From the NCBI GenBank assembly GCA_011763485.2, contig JAANSK020077797.1:1-40732 (forward strand): a stretch of DNA of 40,732 bases, written 5' to 3'. The notes below the pieces were generated by a model. That model saw only the letters and a program-made list of their open reading frames with translations. It had not been told where the DNA came from and made no database searches. Below are positions 12,704 through 23,764 of the stretch, in pieces. The stretch's first letter is position 1, and each line of letters begins with the position of its first letter. The translations under genes were made by a program, and so were the position numbers. This stretch comes from Isoetes engelmannii (Eukaryota; Streptophyta; Lycopodiopsida; Isoetales; Isoetaceae).

Positions 12704-12965
12704 GAATTTTTTTTGGCACAGTAGCCACAGTGCGTAATCAGTGTTGTCCACAGGCTGTGGTAGTGGCATTGCCCTAAAAAACAAATTGGCATAGTAGCCA
12801 CTGTGCGAAATCAATGTTGTCCACAGGCTATGGTAGTGGCATTTTCGCACTGTAACCACGCCCTAAAAAAAAAGTTTGGAAAAAAAGTTGCATAGTGGCC
12901 ATACCACGAAATGCATGTATCCACTAAACTGTGGACATGGCAAATTCGCACTGTAACCACATTTT

Positions 12966-14194
12966 TTAGCTTGTTAACAAAATATAGATCTGAATCTACA
13001 ACCTACTCATTTGAAATCTAGAGTCTTACCAACAGACCAACTCTTTTTAGCAATTTATTCATCTACAAATCTATTAACGACTGACCATGTGAGATGAAGA
13101 AAAGCAATGCAATCTTAAAGTTTAGCATTGCTAGTTATGTGCTAACTAAAACAATAGCTTATAAAGCATAGATAGCTCAGGATGATGAGAACTTATTCCT
13201 GCAACTATTATCTGGTAAAGTGTACATATTTAAAAACGTGAAAGATGCTTAAATGTTCATAATGAAATTAAATAATGCAAATAATAAGCGGATAAACTAT
13301 ACCCCAAACTTTCTGAGTTGCACTGTTGTCTGACCTTCAAAAAGCAGAGAACTGATATAATAGATTCATAATGGAAAGAATGGAACATCTTCTTATGGAG
13401 CTCGATGTCTCCAGGTCCCGCATATTGGAAATACAAAGCCCTGAGAGCAAAAATAATACAAATTAAATAACAGAAACTGCCAGTAAAGAAAGAAAAGACA
13501 GTAAATTCACCCACAATTAGCTTGCAGCTCAGGAAACATTTGGTGATATCTGATTTTCTTCCTTTCCATAACAGATGATGCATAGACGTATTTAACCCGA
13601 ACATACAATTTCTCTTACACTCAAATCAGACGACTATGGCTCTCCATGTCCATTATTTGTCCTAGAATTCACCCACTAAGGCAGGCTGAAGTGTAATGGA
13701 GCTTCGAATAAAGATGTTGAAGCAGCCCCAACAGAATTGAATTTTGATTGAATTAATTGTCATCTAAAAGCAAGAAAAGAAGAGGTTAGGCATACATCAA
13801 ATGACAATAATTACAATGCTTAAACCTCTAAATAATAACTCACATAGCTTCTGCGACCAGAGCTTGGAGAAGATTCAAATGGCACTAAGAAAAAGTGCAA
13901 GAGAGAAAAAGTTTCGGCGGTAAATCAGGGTGGGATAGTGTTGCAATAATTCCCCCCAACCCACCAACCCTGAAACTAAAAAAGGTTCAGATCTTAGCGA
14001 ACCTGCTAATGAACGACACCTGGAACATAGTTTTAGGTCTGGCTAAACAAGCTTATATATGCCGGCTTAGGTATTGGCCAGAGGTTTTTCACGTTGGCAC
14101 CATGGATAGGTTCTGTACATATGAATGCAAAATTTTAAACGTATAAAGTTGAAAAATACGTATTTTTGGGTTAAATATATATTTTCCGCATAAA
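12966..14194. other. non-coding DNA with one weak exon-like piece
   Basis: Minus-strand 13440-13335 is bounded by an AG and a GT and would read LYFQYAGPGDIELHKKMF, which looks somewhat protein-like. It cannot be linked to a recognisable gene. The rest shows nothing. Confidence 0.25.
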
Positions 14195-14545
14195 ACTCTC
14201 GCCGGCCGAAAACGAAAAAAATTTCGCGCATCCAAAGCCTTCAGTCCATGGTGCGCGAAACTTCCTTCGAGCATGCGAAGCCCTAAATCCGGGTGCGCAA
14301 AAATCCAGTCAGCCCTTTGCGCACACAAAATAGCACCTTCGAGTGCTCGCTATTCCGTGTGCCTGAAGCCTCCTTTCCACGTGCGCGAAGCGGCGCCGCC
14401 CTGACACCGCTTGCTAGATCTGTTCGCACACACGCAGTTAAGATTTCGCGCGCCCGAAGCCATCTTCGCGCACTCGAACTTCAGATTTCGAGCACTCGAA
14501 CTTTTCTTATATATATCGCGGAGCCGGACTCGCGCAGCAAACCAT
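14195..14545 (+). promoter_or_regulatory. CpG-rich promoter-like block with E2F-type sites and a TATA run
   Basis: In an otherwise AT-rich window these 350 bases are full of CpG. TTTCGCGC-type sequences (the E2F consensus is TTTSSCGC) occur in 'atttcgcgcat' near 14220, in reverse as 'gtgcgcgaaac' near 14252, and in 'gatttcgcgcgc' near 14446. Further 'cgcgcac' and 'cgcgaag' variants lie between them. A 'tatatatat' run at about 14510 is followed by 'cgcggagcc'. The layout resembles a cell-cycle promoter, or the promoter of a mobile element. It points toward the reading frame at 14894. Function is inferred only from motifs. Confidence 0.4.
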
Positions 14546-14893
14546 GCCCTAGTTTCAGTTTTTTTTAGTTTTTTTAGTTTTTTCAGTTTTGTAGGCAATC
14601 CAATTAGAGTTTTTTACTGTTTCTTTGTTAGCTAGGTCTTGGGGAAGTCCCTAGTTAGGCCCGCACCTGTCACCCTCCTCCTACTGAGGGGCTCGACGAG
14701 AGCGCCTTGTTCTATGGACGAACCCTGACCTATTTTTAAAGTAATAATATTGAGAATACAAAAAAAGCAAGAAGAAAAATATTTTGTTGCCTATCTTTCT
14801 CGACAACCTTAATTCTCTTAAGGAGAGAAAAGAGAGATATAGTTTAGTGTTTTCAGCTATTTCCAAAAAACGGATGTCCTAAGTCGTAGCCTG

Positions 14894-15467
14894 ATGAATT
14901 GGCTGTGTCAACGTCTCTGTACGGCCACTCCAACTGAATTGGAGTTGATTACCACTACAGAAGAAGGGTGGCTAGACTTCCATTCTCTGCTAATGAAAGA
15001 TGCAGATAAGGCTTTTGGACCTCGGATGATGCAAGCAGGGCCGAAGAAATGTGCTAATGATAGATATCGGTGGATTGAAGGCAATGTCCATCATGCAACT
15101 GGGAATATGAGCTTCGAAATATCAAATTTGACGAATCCTCGCTTGAAGGAGGAACTAAAGGAGAAGGCAGTTGCATGGAACACAGCCTGGACCAATAGAA
15201 AGCAAAGGAAAGAAAGCCATCAACCCCCCCCCCCAACCCCCCAATGTTGTGAAGAGAGCTTTGGCACAAACAATCAGGGCCAAACATCCTGGTGAGACCA
15301 ATAAAGAGTGGGAAGCTAGGAGAAGGGCAGATGCGAAGACCGTCTGGTTTGCAATGGTAGATTCAAGCCAGATAGTTAACAAAAACAGGATTGGGTCTGG
15401 GACCTATAGAACTGTGCACAAATGCAACATTTTGGGTTCTAGCTTTAATAAGGATGAATTTTATTAG
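14894..15467 (+). pseudogene. degenerate reading frame of unknown family
   Basis: Two overlapping plus-strand frames look protein-like. One begins MNWLCQRLCTATPTELELI and is rich in Lys/Glu. The other runs through TIRAKHPGETNKEWEARR and ends with RIGSGTYRTVHKCNI, which faintly recalls a kinase glycine loop but lacks its last glycine. They meet at a poly-C tract. I do not recognise the family. The unit lies downstream of the CpG-rich promoter-like block and upstream of the histone-H3-like piece at 16.4 kb, and may be one old gene or repeat element with them. It looks broken. Confidence 0.35.
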
Positions 15468-16359
15468 ATAAAGTCCAAGAATGACGATGTTCATCTAGGT
15501 ACTGCGAGCCCTTGTGAGTTTTAAAGTATCAGAATAATAATCTTAATCAACTTCTCACACGAAGATCTTAACCTTTGGAATAGAAATCTTAGCTCAATAT
15601 GAAATTTGAATAATCACAATGACATTGCATTATGTATATATTAATCAAATCATTCTTAAACAAACAAATTCAAAGAGTGACAAATTCAACAACATCTACT
15701 CAACTTATACTATCAATGCCTTCATTGAATTAGCTCTATATCAATCATAGAAACAAGTTTTAACCATTGCACAACTGATACCTTAGGTTTTAAAGCCGTA
15801 TACTCCCGATTGATCTATTCCCAATTGTACAAATGAATGAATGCTATTTACAATATTTATAGGCCTGACCCCGTCGGTTTTGCACAACCGGATCACAGCC
15901 CTAGATGATCTGCTCCTGTGGTATTGGACCGAGTAAATCATCTGCATTTCATTGGACCGAATTCCCGCTGCTTTCTCCCTTTACAAATTTGGCTCTCTCT
16001 TCTGTAAATAACCAAGCCGAGATAATTTCCATCTTTAACCATTAAGATTAGGTGTAGACTATTTTTGAATTTCTGCCCCGTTATATCTAGGTAGATAACC
16101 TAGGTTTAAAAGTAACCATGGTCTTTGTTCAACTTGAGACCATAAATAAACGAGGGTTCTGTTGCTAATTGCAGCTGCATATGTCCTTGTCAATTTCGAA
16201 TGTTCCCCATGGTTTGATCTCTATATAATTTACAGGTTTTGATATGACAAATTCCCACAGCCCTGACATAAAGGCTATGCTGAAGAACATGAGGGCAAGT
16301 TAGATATGGCGCTATCATACGCTGCATTGGCCATGCGACCAGATTGGAGAGACTGATAT
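15468..16359. other. non-coding DNA, possibly an old intron
   Basis: AT-rich sequence without protein-like frames, lying between two degenerate coding pieces on the same strand. It could be an intron of a decayed gene. The phrase 'attggaccga' occurs twice near 15930-15960. Confidence 0.3.
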
Positions 16360-16590
16360 TTCCTTACTAGAATGGTGGTGCCTTCTCGGCCCTTTTTGCA
16401 CATCACGGGGACAATGAGTTTGCAATTCGTGCAAAGAAGATTACGATACTGACCCCATGTTGATATCGAAGTGCATCAGACTGAGAAACGGAAGGCAAAA
16501 GAGCTTTTTGTTGCCAGAAGGATTGGTGACCTGGTTATGTCATTTGGTAGCGGATTGCTTAAACTTCACCAGAAATTGCTTACAAAATAA
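16360..16590 (+). pseudogene. histone H3-like C-terminal remnant
   Basis: One plus-strand frame reads GDNEFAIRAKKITI, with ALFAHH just before it. This matches the histone H3 segment [20 protein letters not shown] (D, N, A-I, A-K and T-I conserved). A neighbouring frame a little downstream contains VDIEVHQ and later VARRIGD, reminiscent of the H3 'KDIQLARRIRG' end with extra residues between. Histone H3 packs DNA in nucleosomes, and this segment is the second and third helix of its fold. The piece is degenerate and cannot make an H3 as it stands. It could be a decayed H3-like gene or part of a repeat that carries such a domain. Confidence 0.4.
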
Positions 16591-17209
16591 AAGCTACCCA
16601 AAAAAAAAACAACAATATCTACTAAATAAAATTTAAAATCTTTGTTTGGTGAAAAACAACAATATCTAAAAAAAAAAAAAAAAAATTAAAGTCTTTGTTT
16701 TGGTGTGTTATGGGGGATTTGTTTCCTTCAATGGTTCAGAAACCTAGACTTGTGAGCCTAAAACCCATACTGAAATTGGTTCTATAAATTAATATATGAA
16801 AACAATAAAATGATGGAGAAGACAATCAAATAGTTGTTAAAAAACACCCTAAAGTCTAAGACAACATGTTGAGACAAAGGGAATTTAAGGTTGTTCAATC
16901 TTTTTTAGGTCAATTTTACATCTATAAAAAATGACCCTAATGGCGACTAGGGGTGTATTGATTTAGCAGCCAGAACTCGTCCAAATTCCATGCTTATTTG
17001 GAGTTCTTAAAGTATCTTTAAACTCCACTGCATGACTTTAGCGTCCATTCCATCAGAAGAACTCATTCTCAACTATGACCAGGCCGATGCAACTGCCATT
17101 CCTGTTAAAAACACTGCACCAAAATCATAGTCCCAACCATTACAAGAATACCCTCTCGTAATACGAAACGAATTGTTGCAAGTTTATTGACTAAGATTAT
17201 ACATTTTGT
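16591..17209. other. AT-rich non-coding DNA with a small duplication
   Basis: Near 16600-16705 the phrase 'aacaacaatatcta', followed by an A-rich run and 'tctttgtttggtg', occurs twice. The second copy carries a long A run. Nothing else is seen. Confidence 0.5.
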
Positions 17210-17746
17210 ATGTTTTTGAAAGACAAAGTTATTTGTGGCAGTAGGTTATGCAATGAGTTATTTGTCCAGTTTGTTGAGTTTTTCTTTTGCCAAAAATCCA
17301 TGGGTCATTGGATAGGTGATTTTTTGGCCAAGATAGTGCACTGCGGTTTGAGATGGGCGAAATTTGAGGACCTTGAAGGTCGCGTGGAGCAGGTTTGCAT
17401 CAAGATAGGATATGCTTCTCTTTTGAGCATGGGCATCTGTGTGGCGATGGTGAAGACTGCTTCATCATGCTACTCCTTCGGACAATGGAAAATTAAAGGT
17501 TTAGATAGGCTTTTGTTTGGGTTCTTATTTCTTGTCGTGAATTGCATCACTATACAATTTTGTTTGCATGATTCCCTCTGCTGTTTTTATGTTCTTCTTT
17601 GGATCTTCTATTCTTCTTCGCATTTTTCTCTAAAGCTTTTTGCCCACCGATTCTACTACTCTGGTCAGTCAGTCTCTAAATCCACCCTCGTTTCTACTTG
17701 CTTCTTTGCTTGGGTAGTCTTCGTTTTGCAGCCCCCCCCCTCTTGA
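17210..17746 (+). other. 178-codon open frame, doubtful gene
   Basis: An ATG-started frame encodes a Cys-, Phe- and Leu-rich protein with one or two hydrophobic stretches (around residues 70-85 and 100-135). No family motif is visible, and its end runs into the inverted repeat at 17718-17846. The composition is that of T-rich DNA read in a lucky frame. I list it only because of its length; it may well be spurious. Confidence 0.15.
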
Positions 17747-17846
17747 CATGGCATGTATTAGAGCCCTTGATTTGCATAATGGATGGTTTGGATATGTGCC
17801 AAGTCAGGTTTTGGGGAGGAGGGAGGGGCTGTAAAACGAAGGTGTC
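17718..17846. repeat. short inverted-repeat element, about 130 bp
   Basis: The left end 'cttcgttttgcagcccc' is matched in reverse by 'aggggctgtaaaacgaag' at the right. The match continues inward with mismatches through 'ttgacatggcatgtat' versus 'atatgtgccaagtcag'. This gives imperfect arms of about 45 bp around a short loop. It looks like a foldback or MITE-type element; I could not settle a target duplication. Confidence 0.55.
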
Positions 17847-18143
17847 CTCTTTGTTGGATGCGTGAGTAGTGCAGACTTACTTGTTGAAATTCAATGGTTC
17901 AGTTCAATGGCAAAATTTAATCCGTAAATGTCCTGAGGGCAGCGTGTTCTCTGCTTACCGAACGGCGAGCCATATGGAATCGATTTTGGATGGATTCCTA
18001 GTTCAACGACAGTAGGAAAGAAAGGTGAGTAAATCTTTTCATTTTTGCATTTAACAGTAGAAACCTCTGTGAAATGTCATTGCATTCAAAATTAGGAAAA
18101 AGCGATTAAGAAGAATGGCTCTGATGCAACTGAAATAAACTAT

Positions 18144-18600
18144 TTATTTGTTGGGAAACTTACCAAAATACCCTTAAAGTTTGCAAAAATTACCTAATTG
18201 CCCTTAATATTTGGCATTTTCATTAAAATGGCTATAACTTTTTTTTAATAATCTAAATGCAAATACTGTCTTCAAAACAATCGTAGATAACAATGAGATC
18301 TTTCCAACGAGCATAGATCGCCCAAATTGGAGTTGATAATGTAAAGTTATATAGTTTTAAATTCACAAAAATTTTGAACACAAAAACGGTCATAACTTGA
18401 GGTTGCAATCTTCAAATCAGGTGATCTTACATTGTTGGAAAGATCTCATTCTTCTCTACAGTTTATATGAAGGGCACATTTGCATTTAGATCATGACAAA
18501 AAAGTTATTGCTATTTTTACCAAAATGCCCCTTAATCGAGGGACAATTGGGTAATTTTTGCAAACTTCAAGGGTATATAGGTAAGTTTCCCTTATTTGTT
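18144..18600. mobile_element. Mutator-type MITE with long terminal inverted repeats and 9-bp target duplication
   Basis: The 439-bp element at 18153-18591 starts GGGAAACTTACC and ends GGTAAGTTTCCC. It is flanked on both sides by the perfect 9-bp direct repeat TTATTTGTT (18144-18152 and 18592-18600). The inverted repeats extend about 150-200 bp inward with scattered mismatches; for example, 'atctaaatgcaaat' and 'tgagatctttccaac' occur in both arms. Long TIRs with a 9-bp duplication are the hallmark of Mutator-like elements. There is no transposase, so it is non-autonomous. Its right duplication touches the stop codon of the ABCG gene. Confidence 0.9.
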
Positions 18601-21600
18601 CAACGTTTTTGGTAGTTCACAAATTTAGCAGAGGCTACGAAGACCATCCAAAACAGCAAGAGGAACCCAACAAGCACAACTGCGCAAACTCCCAAGAGCT
18701 CATATCTGTACCCAAAATACTGGTGGAGGAAATCATCCACCGGAATGTCCCCATAACCCTGCACTTGTATCTTATCCTTCACATTCCCCAGCTGGGAAGT
18801 TCCCAATGCATAGACTGTCCAAGACATTGGATCAATCCAGTAGAACCACCTCCACCACTCGGGCATGTTGGGTCTGGGAATGAAGAATCCGGCGAATAAA
18901 TTCCACAGTGAGAAGAATGCGGAGGAGATGATTGCAGCCATTTGTACTGATGGTGTCACTGCAACAACCATCATCCCGAACATGGTGAAGTAGTAGAAAG
19001 CCAAGAACATGAAGCCCAGGTAAGGGAGGAATCTGATAACACTCCACTCGAATTGCATCATCGGATACGTGATGGTTCCATATACCACAACCTGGGCCAT
19101 GATGTATGGGATCTCAATGGCCCCTTGAGCCACTATATATGGCATTGCAGAGTACATCCCAGCTGCTCGCTCCCGCCAAAAGACTGGTCGCTCCACGGCC
19201 ACTATGGGCTGGACTGTGGATGAGTTGTTGATGCCCAAGAACATAACTGCTGCGAAGAGTGCTCCCATGATGTTGAAAACATCCTGCTGCGTTGAATAGT
19301 TCTTGGCTCCTACTCCCCAAAAGATTGAACCAAAAATGAGCGCACATAGTGCGGTGAAGAAGAAGCGGGCAACATTGTAGTAGGGATTCTGCCAGTACGA
19401 ACGGTTCTGCTTCCACAAGCATGCCTTCAACTGTAACAATGCACCTAACGAATGCTCTGTTTGGAACTCCAGGTCCTGAGCCCCTGGTGGAGGAGAAGAC
19501 AGCTGCCAAACAAGCTCCTCTATCTTCTTGAAAGCTGACGAGCTTCGAAACAACGCTGCAAAATCCTTGCCAACCTTGGCCTCAACTGCTGGGCTTCTGA
19601 TTTCCAACATCCATGTGGCAGGATTGTATCCTGAGTCCGGGATCCTGGGAACCCCCTCGATTGCTTGGAAGTAGTCTATCATCGTGCGGGACTGCTCACC
19701 AATAGGACCTGAGTAGATTACCCTTCCCTCGCATTTTAACACCAGTAGCTCGTGGAACTTCTCAAAAATGTCAATGCTGGGCTGATGGATGGTGCACACC
19801 ACAGTTCTCCCCGTATCCACGGTGTTCCTGACGGTCCTCATCACAATTGCTGCAGCTCTAGCATCCAATCCCGATGTGGGTTCGTCCATGAAGATGATGG
19901 AAGGGTTGGCCACCAGCTCCACAGCAATTGTAAGTCGTTTCCTTTGCTCCGTAGAAAGGCCTAAACTACCTGGAATCCCCACCAATGCATTTCGCAAGCT
20001 CGTCAGTTCGACCAACTCCATGACCTCCGCCACGAAATCATTGCGTGTATAGGAATCGACTTCACTTCCCAACCTGAGCCACGAGGAGAACACTAGTGAT
20101 TCATGGACAGTAACTTGTGGTGAGTGAATGTATGTCTGCTCCATATAACCCGCAATGCGAGCAAACGTTTGTTGCAACTTGGGAAAACCCGAGACTCTAA
20201 TCTCTCCCTCTATGTAGCCCCATGTTTTCCTCCCAGCTAGAACGTCTAGTAATGTTGTCTTTCCAGCTCCACTAACACCCATGAGAGCAGTGAGTACACC
20301 AGGTCTGAAGGCACCACTGACATCTGAAAGAAGATGTAGCCGATCCTTTGTCACTCCGTTCTTCCCCTTCATCCCCATGGGCATGTCCACATAGTAGCTC
20401 ACATTGTGGAATGTGAGAGATAGAGGTTGGAAAGGCAGAACCATCCCCTTCTTATCCTCCTCTTTCTGCAAGACTTCAATTACAACATCATCTTCATTAT
20501 TCACCTCGCCCCCTACCATCTCTGACAATGATGCCAATGTCTTTCGCACGGGATTCAAATAAGCAAATGCTACCGTCGTCAGAGCATTCATTGCAAGAAT
20601 GTAGGCAACGAGCACCCCAGCTCCAATCCAGTACCAGTAGCTCTGCACAGACAAATCTCGTGGCCTCAAGATACTAAGATACATATCTCTCCTCTGCCAC
20701 CGCGGGGATAGGAACTCGTTCATAGCTATTGCATTCTGTGCATACGACAATGGTGACACCCAGTAGCCCCAAATCCACCACGAATGAATGCTAGACCTGT
20801 TGATGATGAATCCACCGAGCAAGAAAGGAACCACCAGTGCAAATGAGCCCAGAGTGTTGGCAATAATCGGGTGCCTACCCACAGAGCCTACGAACCTGAA
20901 CAACATTGTATGTTATTTCATTAGCAGCAAGGAAATGGAACATGTAATACTTATCAAGAAACGATGAACATACCTGAACAACCCCAATGCCATCTGGTGT
21001 ATGAGAGTCATCACGAACAAGTAGCGAAAGAACCTCTGGGGCTCCGGTGTCAGGCCAATGCTGTAATAGACGATACACGACCAAATCACTCCAGCAAGGA
21101 TGGAGTATGGTATCTTGAGAATCCAGCTAGAAATAAAAAAAGCCCACGCCGGATAGAAATGATTGTCCCTTTGCTTATAAAACACAGGCAATTGCTGCAC
21201 AGTAATTGACAACTCCGACATTCCATGGAACATCATGTGAGCCAGTGCATAAAACAAGCTTCCCAAGTACAAGTTGGCATAAATGCCACTATGAATGTGC
21301 ATTTGGGTTCTTAGAAACAGAGTGGCAGTAATGAAGGCCATGAATGCAATCTGTGCCGTCCGAAACACATACAAAAAGCGGTTGCGAGAGATTAGCAGGA
21401 TCTCCCGCTCCATGCATGTCTTGAGGAGGTCACAACTAGAAATTCCAAAGCTTGCTCCCTTATGCAAGGCAGCAGGATGACTAATCCTCTTATCAAACGG
21501 GGTTGCAAGCTCTTGCTCAATTCCCTTCCCTACTTTTGACCTCTGCCTGAAGGCATCGGCGAATTCGACTACAGATACATACATGTATGGCTTGTTGCTA

Positions 21601-22811
21601 ATAATCCAGTATTGCTGCTGGTCCTTCCTAGACGTCACCTCCTGCAAGAAATCAGCAACACTCTTTCGTGGAGGTAGCCCAAAACCAAGAGACTTGAAGA
21701 ACTCCAAAATCTCCTCCCTTGGCCCTAGGTAAACAACATGTCCCTCTGATAGCAGCAACACATCATCAAATAGCTCGTAAATCTCGGGCGATGGCTGAAG
21801 CAGAGACATGAGAACAGTGGCATCCATGTAATGCACCAAGTTCCTCATACATTTGACAATCTGGAAGGTTGTAGAACTATCTAATCCAGTAGAGATTTCA
21901 TCCATGAAGAATGTTGTCTTAGGACCAACCAGCATTTCACCCAATGTCACTCGTTTCTTCTCACCACCTGAAATGCCTCGCCCCATTAGAGTGTCTGCAC
22001 AGAATTTCAATCCGAGAAGCCGAAGTACATAATCAGTGGACAAGCTGTGCTTGCTTCCCTTGATGGCTATGGCTTGCATGAATGCATCTATATGAGGATC
22101 AGGCTGAATTTGCTTCTCGTTCTCTCTATGAACGAGCTCCCTTATCATCTCTTGCTTGTACCCCACTCCCTGGCATCTGGCTGCAAAATCAAGTGTCTCG
22201 CGAACAGTCATCTCAGCAATGTGATTGTCCTCCTGGGCGACGTAAGCAGCAGTGTTTTGAGGCACAAAATCATTCAAGGCATGCCCATTGTATGTGATTG
22301 AACCTGAATTTCTCAACTCCTTGTCCAGCTTCCCAGCTAAAGCACGTAACAGGGTCGATTTGCCTGAGTCGGGAGGACCCAGAAGCAACATCATCCTTCC
22401 TGGCTTGATGACTCCGCTTACGTCTTTGAGAATTCTCCTCTCTCGCTTCTTTGAACCGAGTGCTCCTAAACAAGATGTCACCCAACCCTCCACACTATTC
22501 CTTGCAAAATTCACTAGTGTGGGCCTGACAAGTGCTCCTGTGTGAACTTGGGCAGTCACATAGAGATGTTCGAACCTCACTTCTACCTTGGGTAGCTCCA
22601 TGTCCACAGCTATGATCCGATCCTTGATCCGCGATAGCAACTCCTCGTTGTCATGCTCATCAGCTGTCCCAAATGCCTGATGTAGAACTTTCTCACGCTC
22701 AATCTGACTCAATTCTTTCACATTCCTCCTCATTCTGGCAGCACTCTTACCTTCATAACTACTGGGCATGTTGCTAGCAACAACAATGCATGGATTCTTG
22801 GATTCTCCCAT
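18600..22811 (-). CDS. full-size ABCG (pleiotropic drug resistance) transporter, two exons
   Basis: ATP-driven exporter of the plant PDR type, normally in the plasma membrane and moving terpenoids, hormones or other small molecules. Exon 1 is 22811-20974 and exon 2 is 20895-18600, with a 78-bp GT-AG intron; the product is 1377 aa. The order is NBD1-TMD1-NBD2-TMD2, the reverse orientation typical of ABCG. NBD1 has Walker A GPPDSGKST (145-153), signature SGGEKKRV (281-288) and Walker B FFMDEISTGLD (301-311). NBD2 has GVSGAGKTT (819-827), signature LSTEQRKRLTI (from 926) and IIFMDEPTSGLD (946-957). PDR landmarks such as GYNPATWMLEI and WWIWGYWVSPL are present. Both nucleotide sites look usable, though NBD1 has D and E where S and Q are usual. 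A single intron is unusual for this family in plants. The substrate is unknown. The gene is divergent from the isocyanide synthase at 26.9 kb. Confidence 0.95.
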
Positions 22812-22829
22812 AGCTTTTCTTTCTAGATG

Positions 22830-22955
22830 TATCTCATATAAATAGATGCCAAGCTGAGTAATACTAACTCGACTTCGTTGTACTTGAACTGAGTGTACTA
22901 ACTTGACTTCATTGTACTAGTAACTTGATAGATTTGAGGCACTTGAACGTTTGGA
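22830..22955. repeat. promoter-proximal repeat block upstream of ABCG
   Basis: This block contains an internal tandem duplication (a unit of about 36 bp beginning 'ctgagt...actaac', at 22853-22928). It is also related to 26668-26765 in the same orientation, sharing 'actgagtgtactaacttgac' and 'agtaacttga' plus flanks. It lies 20-145 bp upstream of the ABCG start codon. Confidence 0.7.
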
Positions 22956-23336
22956 CCCCTCTGCTCGTTGGGCATGTGGGCAGCTAGGTTTGACTGAGTA
23001 CAAAAATTAGTTGAATAGTTGTTAGATAACGAGTTAGCCCCAAATAATAACGCCTTGTATGTTATTTAAAAAACTCAAAAGTTGCCCACCTTCAGTGAGC
23101 ATTCCATGTGATTGTATTTGAGAACGAGTGGATCCATATGCTCCTACATGAACAATATGGGGTTATCTTTTTAGTGGATCCAATTCTTTATTACATGTAT
23201 ACCATTGATAAAATTCACCGTGATATGGATTAGAAATTGGGCCTTCGTGTAAGAAGAGGATAAAAGAAAGTATGCTAAAAGTTCGCTTTTGTCTTATATT
23301 GGAAATAAGTCCAACATTCTATCACTAATTAAATGC
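22956..23336. other. ABCG upstream DNA, nothing further recognised
   Basis: AT-rich DNA upstream of the ABCG gene. No frame or site can be supported. Confidence 0.4.
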
Positions 23337-23750
23337 TGGATAAAACCTAGGTTCTTACACATATCAATTGGTATATTAAAAAATAGCCTCAAATACACTT
23401 TAATCGTGAGCTAATTGTAGATGAAACCTAGGCTCTTCCTTGCCCTAAAAAAAGGGAGAACCTAGGCTCTTACACATTATCAATTGGTGTATTGCCTCAA
23501 GTACACTGTAATCTTGAGCTAATGGTAGATAAAACCTAGGCTCTTAGGTTCTTATACATATCCATTGGTATATTAAAAAGTAGCCTCAGATACACTTTAA
23601 TCTTGAGCTAATGTTAGATGAAACCTAGGCTCTTACACATTTGGTATATTAAAAAGTGCCTCAAATACATTTTAATCTTGAGCTAATGGTAGACTAAACC
23701 TAGGTTTTTATTAAAAGTAGCCTTAAATACACTTTAATCTTGAGCTTTTC
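23337..23750. repeat. diverged tandem array, about five units of 75-100 bp
   Basis: Each unit contains 'aaacctaggctcttacacat', 'ttggtatattaaaaa', 'gcctcaaatacac' and 'ttaatcttgagctaatggta', with substitutions and small gaps. It lies about 0.5-0.95 kb upstream of the ABCG start. It is non-coding. Confidence 0.85.
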
Positions 23751-23764
23751 TTGTATGTGAGCTT

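Larger units (their letters stand above)
12340..12965. repeat. array of about five hairpin-forming units with A-rich spacers
   Basis: Units of about 70-80 bp start near 12343, 12517, 12715, 12787 and 12889. Each opens with 'catagtagccacagtgcgaa' or a close variant, has a centre such as 'tccac ... gtgga', and most close with 'ttttcgcactgtaaccac'. The two ends are roughly inverted copies of each other and the centre is a short perfect stem, so each unit can fold into a hairpin. Units are separated by A-rich simple sequence. The second unit carries an internal duplication of about 44 bp around 12530-12615, and the third lacks its closing arm. Reading frames across this block are products of the simple repeats. 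Confidence 0.75.

Noticed and set aside
12292-12801. Long Phe-, Lys- and Leu-rich open frames on both strands
   Set aside because: They are translations of the (GAAAAAA)n and (AAAAT)n microsatellites and the hairpin units, not genes.
13335-13620. Exon-like pieces on the minus strand (ALYFQYAGPGDIELHKKM and a neighbour)
   Set aside because: Possible splice borders exist, but I could not assign a family or connect enough pieces to call a gene.
14195-14890. Solo LTR of a retroelement
   Set aside because: CpG-rich with a TATA run, but there is no second copy, no target duplication and no clear TG...CA ends.
15410-15440. Kinase glycine loop (RIGSGTYRTV)
   Set aside because: The last glycine of the GxGxxG pattern is missing and no kinase catalytic motif follows.
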